NCBI RefSeq assembly: GCF_022458745.1
Contig: NZ_JAJJJF010000010.1
Coordinates: forward strand, 56,457-120,456
Length of the DNA stretch: 64,000 nucleotides
Direction of reading: 5' to 3'
Source: Bacillus piscicola
Lineage (GTDB): Bacteria > Bacillota > Bacilli > Bacillales > Marinococcaceae
The first letter of the stretch is position 1, and each line of letters opens with the position of its first letter. Positions 52,108 to 60,157 of the stretch are shown in pieces. A program made the translations under genes and the position numbers. The notes under the pieces are model-generated. The model made no database searches. It was not told where the DNA came from and worked only from the letters and a program-made list of their open reading frames with translations.

Positions 52108-53154
52108 GTGCGCAAATTATTGCTTTTTAGTATCGTGCTGTTCATGACGGCTGGAGTGTTGGCAGCGTGCGGAGAGAAATCCCAGGAAGAGGTCGTCCGA
52201 GAGCTTGATAAAAAGCTTCAAGACATGGAAGGATACAAAGGGAAGGCAACGATGACCCTCGAAACCGGTGAAGAACCTCGCTCATATGACGTGGAAGTAT
52301 GGCACATGCAAAACGAAAAGAATAAATACTATAAAGTTGATTTAAAGAACGAGAATAAAGAACAAAACCAAATGATTATTCGAAATGATGACGGTGTTTT
52401 TGTATTGACGCCAGCCCTGAATAAAAGCTTCCGTTTCCAAAGCGATTGGCCGAATAACAATAGCCAAGTATATCTCTATGAGTCTCTCCTATCCGATATC
52501 TTAATGGACGCTGAACGGACATTTGCTGTTAACGAAGGCTCTTACGTCTTCGAGACAAAAACGAATTACCAGAACAAAAATTTAAACCATCAGGAAATTG
52601 TCCTGGACGCAAAAACGCTTGCCCCAAAAACAGTAAAAATCTATGATGCTGATTTTAAATTACTGGTCTCTGTTACATTCACTGAATTTAAAGAGGATAT
52701 CACGTTTGACGACAATGATTTTGATACAGAGAAAAATATGTCAGCCGCTAATTTAGATGTTCCGACCGCTGCCTCTGAAGCTGGCGAAGATGAGCAGGAA
52801 GGAGACGTATCCTTTGAGGTCGTCTATCCAACTTTTGAACCGCAGGGATCTTCTTTAGTCGATACGGAAGAAACAACCACTAAAAACGGGAAAAAAGTCG
52901 TGTTATCTTACGTTGGTGATCAGTCTTTTACTATTGTAGAGCAGGCGGAACGAGTCAGACCGGCTTCCGCCAAAGTAGAAGTAGGTGAGGGTGAACCAGT
53001 TGATCTTGGGTTTGCCGTTGGTGCACTGACAGATGATTCCTTGACATGGAGTTACAATGGTGTCGAATACTTCCTCGCTTCTAATGACTTAACAAAAGCA
53101 GAGATGGCGGCGATTGCCCGCTCGATGGACTACGCTACCGAGGACATTAAGTAA
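52108..53154 (+). CDS. ydcC: LolA-fold sporulation-type lipoprotein YdcC
   Basis: This lipoprotein of about 348 residues has a signal peptide ending LAAC (Cys21), then EEVVRELDKKLQDMEGYKGKATMTLETG, the YdcC/LolA-like start, and a second region with repeats of beta strands to the end. It corresponds by position and sequence to B. subtilis ydcC, a mother-cell sporulation gene; related GerS proteins affect spore cortex and germination. GTG 52108 is chosen since AAAGGAG lies ten bases upstream; a TTG at 52072 lies within the hairpin left arm. A terminator follows. Confidence 0.87.
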   Translation: MRKLLLFSIVLFMTAGVLAACGEKSQEEVVRELDKKLQDMEGYKGKATMTLETGEEPRSYDVEVWHMQNEKNKYYKVDLKNENKEQNQMIIRNDDGVFVLTPALNKSFRFQSDWPNNNSQVYLYESLLSDILMDAERTFAVNEGSYVFETKTNYQNKNLNHQEIVLDAKTLAPKTVKIYDADFKLLVSVTFTEFKEDITFDDNDFDTEKNMSAANLDVPTAASEAGEDEQEGDVSFEVVYPTFEPQGSSLVDTEETTTKNGKKVVLSYVGDQSFTIVEQAERVRPASAKVEVGEGEPVDLGFAVGALTDDSLTWSYNGVEYFLASNDLTKAEMAAIARSMDYATEDIK

Positions 53155-53164
53155 AAATAGCGCA

Positions 53165-53204
53165 TACCTCAAAAGACAGCCCCTGCTTTTGAGGTGTTTT
53201 TTTT
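53165..53204 (+). terminator. Terminator after ydcC
   Basis: ACCTCAAAAG (53166-53175) pairs perfectly with CTTTTGAGGT (53185-53194) and is followed by eight T. Confidence 0.9.
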
Positions 53205-53339
53205 GATTGCGGCTGCTGGTCCTGTTTCGATATATCTAGTTTTTTTCATACAGATGACCTTGTTGACATTTCCTCCCTATCACACGAATAATCATGATAT
53301 AATCTGCTAGATGGAAGCGACAGCATAGGAGAAGATAGC

Positions 53340-54473
53340 ATGGCCTATAAAACAGCCTCAACGAGAGAAACATGGGCGGAAATCCGCCTTGATTATATTC
53401 AGTATAATGTTCGGGAAACAAAAAAACAGTTTGACCAAGATATCCACGTGATGGCGATGGTGAAAGCAGACGGGTATGGACACGGGGCCGTGGAAACGGC
53501 TAAGGCAGCGCTCGCTGCAGGAGCGGAGTTTATCGGTGTTGCGCTGTTTGATGAAGCACTCGAGTTGCGCGATGCCGGGATTGCGGCGCCAATTCTTGTT
53601 TTGGGAAGAACGCGTCCAGAAGATGCGGCGATTGCGGCGAAGCGCCATATTCGTCTTACCGCTTTTCAAAAAGAATGGTTACTTGAAGCAGAGAGCCATT
53701 TAGAAGTGGGAACGACCCTTTCCATTCATATTAAACTAGATACGGGAATGGGGCGCTTCGGACTGGTTGAAGATGCAGAGATTCACGATTTCATGCAGAC
53801 GCTGAAAATCTGTTCAAGGTTGAAAGCAGAAGGTCTTTATACCCATTTTGCTACTGCTGATGAAAAAGAAGCGGACTATTTTCAGCAGCAATATGCTTGT
53901 TTTTTAGAGCGGATTCAATTAGTGAAAACCCACATAGATACATTCGACTTTATTCATTGCGGAAATAGTGCGGCGAGCCTGCGTTATCCGGATCAATGCT
54001 TTAACATGATTCGACTCGGCATCGCCATGTATGGACTCTCTCCGTCGAAAGAAGTCGAAGATGAATTCCCGTTCCCGTTAAAGACAGCTTTTTCCCTGCA
54101 CAGCCGAATTGCGCAGGTGAAAAAAGTGCCGGCTGGAACGAATATTGGCTACGGATGCACTTACGTATCTGACACAGAAGAATGGATTGCGACGATTCCG
54201 ATTGGCTATGCGGACGGTTGGTATCGCTGGCATGCAAAGAACGGCGAAGTGCTGGTGAACGGAAGGCGAGCGCCAATCGTCGGCAGAATCTGCATGGACC
54301 AAGTGATGATCCGGCTGCCCGTCCATGCTCCGGTAGGCACAAAAGTTACACTTGTCGGAAGCCAGGGCGATGAAGTGATTACAGTAATGGAAGTAGCAGA
54401 ACGACTGCAGACGATTACGTACGAAATCCCGTGCATGATAAGCCACCGCGTGCCTCGTCTATATATCAAATAA
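53340..54473 (+). CDS. alr: Alanine racemase
   Basis: This 377-residue PLP enzyme makes D-alanine for peptidoglycan. PLP Lys42 is in VMAMVKADGYGHGAVETA, and the second catalytic Tyr is in GTNIGYGCTYVSDTEEWIATIPIGYADG near residue 268. HIKLDTGMGRFGL and HCGNSAASLRYP are the usual substrate and PLP-binding segments. An extended -10 (TGATATAAT, near 53294-53302) is 40 bases upstream. ATG 53340 follows AGGAGAAGA. It keeps the Bacillus position before the antitoxin gene. Confidence 0.96.
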   Translation: MAYKTASTRETWAEIRLDYIQYNVRETKKQFDQDIHVMAMVKADGYGHGAVETAKAALAAGAEFIGVALFDEALELRDAGIAAPILVLGRTRPEDAAIAAKRHIRLTAFQKEWLLEAESHLEVGTTLSIHIKLDTGMGRFGLVEDAEIHDFMQTLKICSRLKAEGLYTHFATADEKEADYFQQQYACFLERIQLVKTHIDTFDFIHCGNSAASLRYPDQCFNMIRLGIAMYGLSPSKEVEDEFPFPLKTAFSLHSRIAQVKKVPAGTNIGYGCTYVSDTEEWIATIPIGYADGWYRWHAKNGEVLVNGRRAPIVGRICMDQVMIRLPVHAPVGTKVTLVGSQGDEVITVMEVAERLQTITYEIPCMISHRVPRLYIK

Positions 54474-54557
54474 AAGCTCTTTGCAAAACAGATAATGAAA
54501 TGCTATTATGAGGATAAATGAAACGAGTAGTATAGGCGTATGACGGAGGTGTGTGGA

Positions 54558-54839
54558 TTGTCTCACCAGAGCAAGAAACAGATCAAAGTGTGCCTTCCGG
54601 AGTGTTTGCTTCATGAATTGGATGGCATGATCGCAAGGGACAATGTAAACCGGAATGAATTTATTCATCAAGCTACCGAATTTTACCTGAAAGAACGGCA
54701 GAAGAAAGCAAAACGGGAGACGATGCAGCAAGGGTATGTAGAAATGGCGCAGATTAATCTTCATATTGCCGCAGAGTCTTTTCTTGCTGAAGAAGAAGCG
54801 GAACATTCACTTGATACGAGACTAGTCAGTGGAGTGTGA
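54558..54839 (+). CDS. ndoAI: EndoAI antitoxin (orphan; toxin gene missing)
   Basis: This ribbon-helix-helix protein of about 93 residues is homologous to B. subtilis EndoAI (YdcD), the antitoxin of the EndoA/MazF RNase. It shows KKQIKVCLPECLLHELDGM (RHH strand and helix), RNEFIHQATEFYLKER, QQGYVEMAQINL and the C-terminal toxin-binding tail ending LVSGV. The TTG at 54558 with GGAGGTG (54545-54551) gives the standard length. In relatives the toxin gene ndoA follows within a few bases and before rsbR. Here the next 222 bases contain only a terminator, and rsbR follows. The antitoxin is therefore an orphan in this locus. Confidence 0.9.
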   Translation: MSHQSKKQIKVCLPECLLHELDGMIARDNVNRNEFIHQATEFYLKERQKKAKRETMQQGYVEMAQINLHIAAESFLAEEEAEHSLDTRLVSGV

Positions 54840-54919
54840 AGGGCTCCTTGGATTTATTCTTTTTTTGTTTCCTAAATTGAATGAAGAGTGCCTGTATCAT
54901 CGTTAAAAACTAAGAACGG

Positions 54920-54955
54920 AAAGTTGTTGCTATAGGTGAGCAGCAACTTTTTTTA
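54920..54955 (+). terminator. Terminator between ndoAI and rsbR
   Basis: AAAGTTGTTGCT pairs with AGCAGCAACTTT (one mismatch) across seven bases, followed by TTTTTTT. It separates the alr-ndoAI unit from the rsb operon. Confidence 0.88.
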
Positions 54956-55061
54956 TTTGCGCATGTACGAGAGAAATGAAATAATAGAAACATCTATATA
55001 TTAAAAGTTACTATGTCAAATGCTTTAACAAAAAATATATAGCTATACGGAGGATAAGTAT

Positions 55062-55919
55062 ATGCAGCCGTCCATAATACAAATGATTCATAACCAGCGC
55101 CACTACATTATTGATAATTGGCTAGAAGAGATTAATACAGTACAGACAGAGACTGTTGGAAATAATGTACCCAAAGAGATGGACGATGAAACTAATAGAA
55201 AGTTTATTGAAATGATTATTGATACATTGGAGTATGAACAACGCGAAGCAAAGGGAAAATTGCGGGGGTTTGTAGAGCGGTTAATTTATTCTGGCTGGCC
55301 GCTAAGTTACTTTACAAGGGGAATGCAATCTTTCCGCAGCGTGCTTCTAGAGACGATGTCCTCAGGCGAGGGCGTCAATTCAAAGAGAATTTTCGAGACT
55401 TTTTACGAAATAGAAACATGGGTGGACGGGATTGTCAATCAGATCGCGGATGAATATTCGGGATCTTGGGAAAATACGATCCAGCTGCAGCGACATGCTC
55501 TTAATGAATTGTCGGCACCACTCATCCCTGTATTTGAGAAGATCAGTGTCATGCCGCTTGTCGGGACCATTGATACAGAGCGGGCAAAGTTAATCATGGA
55601 AAATGTTCTGGAAGGCATTATTGAGCACCGCTCGCATGTCGTGTTGATCGACATCACCGGGGTACCGGTTGTCGATACGATGGTAGCGCACCACATTATC
55701 CAGGCAGCAGAAGCGATTCGTTTAGTAGGTGCTGAATGCATACTTGTTGGCATCCGTCCGGAAATTGCGCAGACGATCGTAAATCTCGGGATCGATCTCG
55801 GCAAGTTACAAACGAAAAGCACGCTCCAACAAGGGATCGAAGCTGGCCTGCAGATGACGCAGCGAAAAATAGTGAAATGTAATACAGAAAGTGCCAGCAG
55901 TGTAGTGATCGGAGGATGA
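55062..55919 (+). CDS. rsbRA: Stressosome scaffold RsbR
   Basis: This 285-residue stressosome protein has an N-terminal globin-like sensor (residues 1-140) and a C-terminal STAS domain (from about 150). The phospho-sites are conserved: Thr172 in [10 protein letters not shown] (Thr171 of B. subtilis) and Thr206 in [13 protein letters not shown] (Thr205). It forms the scaffold with RsbS that traps RsbT. ATG 55062 has GGAGG upstream. It opens the rsbRSTUVW-sigB-rsbX operon with all genes in the B. subtilis order. Confidence 0.95.
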   Translation: MQPSIIQMIHNQRHYIIDNWLEEINTVQTETVGNNVPKEMDDETNRKFIEMIIDTLEYEQREAKGKLRGFVERLIYSGWPLSYFTRGMQSFRSVLLETMSSGEGVNSKRIFETFYEIETWVDGIVNQIADEYSGSWENTIQLQRHALNELSAPLIPVFEKISVMPLVGTIDTERAKLIMENVLEGIIEHRSHVVLIDITGVPVVDTMVAHHIIQAAEAIRLVGAECILVGIRPEIAQTIVNLGIDLGKLQTKSTLQQGIEAGLQMTQRKIVKCNTESASSVVIGG

Positions 55920-55924
55920 AACCA

Positions 55925-56281
55925 ATGCGAATTCCAATTTTGAAGCTTCATAAATATTTACTTATCTCCGTACAAGTTGAGCTTGATGATCAGACTGCTT
56001 TGCAGTTTCAGGAAGATCTGCTGAACAAAATTCATCAGGAAGGCTCGCTCGGTGTGGTTATTGATCTAACTTCTGTCGAAATGATAGATTCATATATTGC
56101 CAAGGTGCTCGGCGATGTTGTAGATATGTCTAATTTAATGGGGGCAAAAGTAGTCTTGACTGGCATTCAGCCTGCTGTTGCTATTACATTAATAGACATG
56201 GGTATTATGCTTCATGAAGTGCCGACTGCACTTGATCTTGAACAAGGGCTGGAAAAACTTCAGCAGGAATTGGAGGACTAA
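55925..56281 (+). CDS. rsbS: Stressosome antagonist RsbS
   Basis: This single STAS-domain protein of about 118 residues reads [34 protein letters not shown], then the site [15 protein letters not shown] with the phosphorylated Ser (Ser59 of B. subtilis RsbS). It inhibits RsbT until phosphorylated. ATG 55925 is nine bases after GGAGG. ATG 55916, which overlaps the rsbR stop and would give exactly the B. subtilis numbering, has no spacing from the same site. Either start leaves the domain complete. Confidence 0.95.
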   Translation: MRIPILKLHKYLLISVQVELDDQTALQFQEDLLNKIHQEGSLGVVIDLTSVEMIDSYIAKVLGDVVDMSNLMGAKVVLTGIQPAVAITLIDMGIMLHEVPTALDLEQGLEKLQQELED

Positions 56282-56282
56282 A

Positions 56283-56696
56283 ATGGGCATCCAATCAAAT
56301 GTTGAAGTTCAGACAGAATGGGGAATTGTTTCTGCCCGCCAAGCAGGAAGAAATCTAGCAAAAGAAGCGGGGTTCAGCAGTGTTGACCAGGCAAGAATCG
56401 CGACAGCCATCTCCGAACTTGCAAGAAACATATACTTATATGCGAATAACGGTGAAATCATCATTGAGTTTTTAGAAAATGAAAATGTGTCACCACCTCG
56501 ACGCGGGATTAAAATTACTGCACGCGACGAAGGTCCAGGTATTGACAATATACGTAATGCGATGGAAGATGGCTATACGACGTCTGGTGGCCTAGGAGCA
56601 GGATTGCCGGGTGTCAAACGATTAATGGATGAGTTCGATATAGATTCACGAAGCGGAGTAGGTACTGAAATTACAGCAATCAAGTGGCTCCGTTAA
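56283..56696 (+). CDS. rsbT: Stressosome kinase RsbT
   Basis: This 137-residue GHKL-fold Ser/Thr kinase phosphorylates RsbR and RsbS and then switches to activate RsbU. The N box SELARNIYLYANNGEI, the G1 ARDEGPGIDNI and G2 SGGLGAGLPGVKRLMDEF motifs are present. ATG 56283 is one base after the rsbS stop, so coupling is tight; AGGAAT/GGAGG lie in the rsbS end. The start is fixed by the conserved beginning of the domain; the longer upstream frame lies within rsbS. Confidence 0.95.
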   Translation: MGIQSNVEVQTEWGIVSARQAGRNLAKEAGFSSVDQARIATAISELARNIYLYANNGEIIIEFLENENVSPPRRGIKITARDEGPGIDNIRNAMEDGYTTSGGLGAGLPGVKRLMDEFDIDSRSGVGTEITAIKWLR

Positions 56697-56709
56697 AGGA
56701 GGATGAAGG

Positions 56710-57723
56710 TTGGCTGATACTTTTAGTTCCATGCAGAATCAATACAAAACAATATTAAAGAAATATATTGAGGATAAGAATGAGGTTGTCTTGTACCAAG
56801 CACAGCAATTTAGTAAAAAAATATTAGAAAACCAAGTTTCTCCAGAGGAAACCGTAAGTTTCCATCTTGAAGCGATTGATGAGTTTTTTCCGAAGCTGCC
56901 TGAAGGGGTTCGGGATTCTTTTGAGTTATTAATAGAAGTGATGATGGGATTTGGGATGGCATATCGGGAGCACCAGAGCCTACGTGACAAACAAAAGGAA
57001 CTAGAGGCGGAGATTAATGTGGCTGCGAGTATGCAGCAGACTCTGCTACCTGCAAATATTCCAGAAGTAGAGTCGCTGGATATTGGAGTCATCAGCATGC
57101 CCGCTACGAAAATGAGTGGTGATTACTATCACTTTATTAAAGATGAAAATGACTGTATCGGACTTGCCATTGCCGATATTATTGGCAAAGGTATTCCGGC
57201 TGCGCTCTGTATGTCAATGATTAAGTACGCGATGGACAGCCTTCCGGAACAGCGTCTCCAGCCAGGTGCCTTGCTAGAGAATTTAAACCGGGTAGTGGAG
57301 CGGAATGTCGCCGCTAATATGTTCATTACTATGATGTACGGCTCTTATGATCCGCGCATTCATCAATTTTATTATTCCGGTGCGGGGCATGAGCCCGGCT
57401 TTTATTACAACTACGCGGAGGATAAATTTGAAGAATTATATGCGAAAGGGCTTGCTCTTGGTATCAAAAGAGAAACAAAGTTTAGGGAATATCACAAACG
57501 TGTAGAACCTGGCGATTTTATCGTGCTGTTGTCGGATGGTGTCACGGAGTGCCGGACTGTAGATGGTTTTATTGAGCGAGAGGAAATCATCAGCCTTATT
57601 CGGAAGTATCAGCACATGACCGCTCAGGAAATCGTGGACAAGGTCTTTTACGAATTAGAGAGGCTGCAGCACTTTCAACTGAAGGATGATTTTTCGTTAA
57701 TTATTTTAAGAAGAAAGGTTTAA
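56710..57723 (+). CDS. rsbU: PP2C-type phosphatase RsbU
   Basis: This 337-residue protein has an N-terminal RsbT-binding helical domain (about 1-85), a linker helix (about 90-120) and a PPM/SpoIIE phosphatase domain starting AASMQQTLLPANIPEVESLDIG. GDYYHFI, GLAIADIIGKGIPAALCMSMIKYA and VLLSDGVTECR carry the metal-binding Asp residues. It dephosphorylates RsbV in response to environmental stress. The TTG at 56710 follows AAAGGAGGATG. Its last codon and stop form the -35 of the internal SigB promoter. Confidence 0.95.
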   Translation: MADTFSSMQNQYKTILKKYIEDKNEVVLYQAQQFSKKILENQVSPEETVSFHLEAIDEFFPKLPEGVRDSFELLIEVMMGFGMAYREHQSLRDKQKELEAEINVAASMQQTLLPANIPEVESLDIGVISMPATKMSGDYYHFIKDENDCIGLAIADIIGKGIPAALCMSMIKYAMDSLPEQRLQPGALLENLNRVVERNVAANMFITMMYGSYDPRIHQFYYSGAGHEPGFYYNYAEDKFEELYAKGLALGIKRETKFREYHKRVEPGDFIVLLSDGVTECRTVDGFIEREEIISLIRKYQHMTAQEIVDKVFYELERLQHFQLKDDFSLIILRRKV

Positions 57724-57743
57724 CATCTATAAAATCGGGGAAT
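57718..57743 (+). promoter_or_regulatory. Internal SigB promoter (PB) for rsbV-rsbW-sigB-rsbX
   Basis: GTTTAA (57718-57723, overlapping the rsbU stop codon), a 14-base spacer and GGGAAT (57738-57743) match the SigB consensus in 11 of 12 positions. The place between rsbU and rsbV is that of the autoregulatory promoter in B. subtilis. Confidence 0.72.
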
Positions 57744-57772
57744 CCACAAAGCGAAGCAGGTATTAGTAAATG

Positions 57773-57814
57773 TAAAAAGCCTATTGGCGGTCTAATAAAG
57801 GGGCCGCTTTTTTG
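57773..57814 (+). other. Terminator-like hairpin in the rsbV leader
   Basis: GGCGGTC (57786 on) can pair with GGGGCCGC (to about 57807), with an alternative AAAAAGC left arm, and TTTTTT follows. It lies between PB and rsbV, so it could reduce transcription from both upstream promoters. The pairing is imperfect. Confidence 0.4.
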
Positions 57815-57868
57815 TTTACAGATAGACGTCTTATAGAGGTGTTTGATAAATAACAGGGGGGTATCGAA

Positions 57869-58201
57869 ATGGATTTAGAACTGCGCACTGTGGAAGGAAA
57901 AGGACGTAAGGTGCTGTACGTGGGTGGTGAAATTGATGCTCATACAGCTCCGCAGCTAAAAGATGAGATTATCCCTTTAACCGAGGAACAGGAAACGAAA
58001 GTGATTGTTGATTTGACGAACGTGAATTACATTGACAGCACTGGATTGGGGGTTTTTATCGGTGCTCTTAAATCGGCCAAAAACCATAACAGTAAGCTCG
58101 AGTTGACCGGTCTTAATGATCGTATTAAAAGGCTGTTCTCTATTACAGGATTGGATGAAGTGATGAACATCGACGAAGATAAGAGGGAGGAAGCCAAGTG
58201 A
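57869..58201 (+). CDS. rsbV: Anti-anti-sigma factor RsbV
   Basis: This 110-residue STAS protein has the phosphorylation site Ser57 in VNYIDSTGLGVFIGALKSA. In its dephosphorylated form it binds RsbW and frees SigB. ATG 57869 follows CAGGGGGGT. The last bases overlap rsbW (GTGATG). A second SigB-like pair (GTTTGA, N12, GGGTAT at 57841-57864) overlaps its ribosome binding site but would start within the gene. Confidence 0.95.
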   Translation: MDLELRTVEGKGRKVLYVGGEIDAHTAPQLKDEIIPLTEEQETKVIVDLTNVNYIDSTGLGVFIGALKSAKNHNSKLELTGLNDRIKRLFSITGLDEVMNIDEDKREEAK

Positions 58202-58689
58202 TGGACAGACAAGCTCTGGATTATATCGAAATGAAGGTTCCTGCAAAAGCGGAATATGTAGGGGTTGTCAGACTCACCGTATCAGGTGTCGCCAACCGCA
58301 GCGGCTATTCGTATGATGATATAGAAGACATGAAAATAGCGGTAGCAGAAGCTTGTACCAATGTTGTCGACCATGCTTACCAAGATAATGGTCAAATGGC
58401 AGTCGTTTGCAATATTTACGAAGATCGATTAGAAATTATCGTATCGGACAATGGTCAAAGTTTTAACTTGCAAAACGTTAAGGAAAAACTGGGGCCAATT
58501 GATGCTACGAAGCCGGTCGAAGAGCTTAAAGAAGGGGGGCTTGGACTTTTTCTCATTGATTCTCTAATGGACCGCGTGGAGATCAACGGGGGAGCAGGTG
58601 TTGCCATAGTGATGACGAAGTTCCTGAAAAGAGATGAGGTGGAACAACATGACGATGGAGTCTCAGCAGCCAACGCGCAAAACCAGTGA
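58201..58689 (+). CDS. rsbW: Anti-sigma factor and kinase RsbW
   Basis: This 162-residue GHKL kinase binds SigB or phosphorylates RsbV. It has the N box IAVAEACTNVVDHAYQDNG, the G1 box IIVSDNGQSFNL and the G2 region EGGLGLFLIDSLMDRVEI. ATG 58201 (after GGGAGG, nine bases) is chosen over the GTG at 58198. Its 3' end overlaps sigB by 41 bases, giving strong translational coupling. Confidence 0.95.
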   Translation: MDRQALDYIEMKVPAKAEYVGVVRLTVSGVANRSGYSYDDIEDMKIAVAEACTNVVDHAYQDNGQMAVVCNIYEDRLEIIVSDNGQSFNLQNVKEKLGPIDATKPVEELKEGGLGLFLIDSLMDRVEINGGAGVAIVMTKFLKRDEVEQHDDGVSAANAQNQ

Positions 58690-59443
58690 AGAAGACAGCG
58701 TATATCAATGGATATATCAGTTTCAAGAAGATCCTTCGGAAGAAATCCAAACAAAATTGGTTCAGCACTACGACTCCCTTGTTCAATCACTTGCGCGTAA
58801 GTTTTCACGCGGGCAGGATCATGATGAAGATCTTTATCAAGTTGGGATGATCGGTCTGTTGGCAGCACTGCGCCGCTTTGACAACTCCTTTAACCGAAGC
58901 TTTGAGTCATTTGCCGTGCCAACGATAGTAGGGGAAATTAAAAGGTTTATCCGTGACAAAACGTGGAGTGTCCATGTACCTAGGCGTATCAAAGAGCTTG
59001 GTCCCCGGATAAAAAAAGCGGTAGAAGATTTAACGAATGAGTTGCAGCGGTCACCGCGCGTAGAAGAGATTGCAGCTTACTTAGAAGTAGGCGAAGAAGA
59101 AGTCCTGGAGACGATGGAAATGGGTAAAAGCTATCAAGCGCTTTCGGTTGACCGCTCGATTGAAGCCGATCAAGAAGGAAGCGCGGTGACCCTTTTAGAT
59201 CTCGTCGGTTCCACGGAGCAAGGTTATGAAAAGACGGACCAACAATTATTATTAGAGAAGGCTTTCGCTGTATTGACTGAACGAGAGCGCGAGATCCTGC
59301 AATTAACGTATTTTGATAACCTCAGCCAAAAAGAAACAGGCGATCAACTCGGCATTTCACAGATGCATGTTTCGCGTCTTCAGCGCCGTGCGTTGCAGAA
59401 ATTGCGTGATTCAATCCGGGTAGAGCCGACGGAGTGTTTATGA
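58649..59443 (+). CDS. sigB: General stress sigma factor SigB
   Basis: This 264-residue sigma factor has region 2 (LVQHYDSLVQSLARKFSRGQDHDEDLYQVGMIGLLAALRRFD), region 2.3-3 (FESFAVPTIVGEIKRFIRDKTWSVHVPRRIKELGPRI) and region 4 (LTEREREILQLTYFDNLSQKETGDQLGISQMHVSRLQRRALQKLR). It matches SigB of B. subtilis in length and order. ATG 58649 follows GAGGTGGA; ATG 58634 is less well placed. SigB-type promoters in this window lie before rsbV, before the RsbR paralogue, and possibly before sqdB. Confidence 0.96.
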   Translation: MTMESQQPTRKTSEEDSVYQWIYQFQEDPSEEIQTKLVQHYDSLVQSLARKFSRGQDHDEDLYQVGMIGLLAALRRFDNSFNRSFESFAVPTIVGEIKRFIRDKTWSVHVPRRIKELGPRIKKAVEDLTNELQRSPRVEEIAAYLEVGEEEVLETMEMGKSYQALSVDRSIEADQEGSAVTLLDLVGSTEQGYEKTDQQLLLEKAFAVLTEREREILQLTYFDNLSQKETGDQLGISQMHVSRLQRRALQKLRDSIRVEPTECL

Positions 59444-60042
59444 TGAAAGAGGCGACCAACCTAAGTGTCGAGGTAGCAACGTTTCAACAAAGGAAAAAAG
59501 GGAATGCCTGCTGTGGTGATGCTTACCGCATCATCGAAACAGACCGTTATTTCCTTTGTGCATTGGCGGATGGTCTCGGAAGTGGGGATGGAGCACACCG
59601 CTCTGCAGAAAAGGCGATGCAAGCTGTGGAGGAGTATCAAAAAGAAGAGGTAGACGCCATCCTAAAAGCATGCAATCAGGCGCTTCATGGTGAAAGAGGT
59701 GTCGTTATTACTGTATTGAAAGTGGACCTCGCGAAGCGTGAGCTCGTTTATGGTAATGTCGGCAATATTTCTACTTATTTTTTCACTTCAGATCATACCA
59801 TGCAACGTCCTCTTCCTAGTGCGGGGTATTTATCCGGACGTAAAATAAACTATCGAATAGAAATTCTTCCGCTACCTGATAATTTTTCTTTTGTTTTACA
59901 TTCGGACGGTATCCGGCTTTCCCACTCCGAACAGCAGGTGATGAAGCGGTTGTTTTCGTTGGAAGCTACGGTGAAGTATTTTGAAAAAAAAGCGCACCAG
60001 CAAAATGACGACGTCACAGTAATTGCTGGATTTCTGCCGTAA
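59443..60042 (+). CDS. rsbX: Feedback phosphatase RsbX
   Basis: This 199-residue PP2C-type phosphatase resets the stressosome by dephosphorylating RsbR and RsbS. It shows RKKGNACCGDAYRI, LCALADGLGSGDGAHRSAEKAM (metal-binding Asp), LVYGNVGNISTYFF, PSAGYLSGRKINYRIE and SFVLHSDGI. ATG 59443 or ATG 59440 is the start (GGAG 8 or 5 bases upstream); both overlap the sigB stop. It ends the operon before a strong terminator. Confidence 0.92.
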   Translation: MKEATNLSVEVATFQQRKKGNACCGDAYRIIETDRYFLCALADGLGSGDGAHRSAEKAMQAVEEYQKEEVDAILKACNQALHGERGVVITVLKVDLAKRELVYGNVGNISTYFFTSDHTMQRPLPSAGYLSGRKINYRIEILPLPDNFSFVLHSDGIRLSHSEQQVMKRLFSLEATVKYFEKKAHQQNDDVTVIAGFLP

Positions 60043-60068
60043 GAGAGCCCATTGTGGCTCTTTTTTTG
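60043..60068 (+). terminator. Terminator of the sigB operon
   Basis: AGAGCC pairs with GGCTCT across a six-base loop, followed by seven T. Confidence 0.88.
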
Positions 60069-60157
60069 TTTGTGGATAGTGAAAAAGGGTTTTAAAGGAT
60101 AAAATAGAATGAAAAGAGCAGGATACATACTTGAAAGAACAAGGAGATGATTTGCTT

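Noticed and set aside
54840..55061. Degenerate EndoA toxin gene
   Set aside because: No frame in these 222 bases shows the MazF/EndoA N-terminal motif or other recognisable parts; the gene looks absent rather than decayed.
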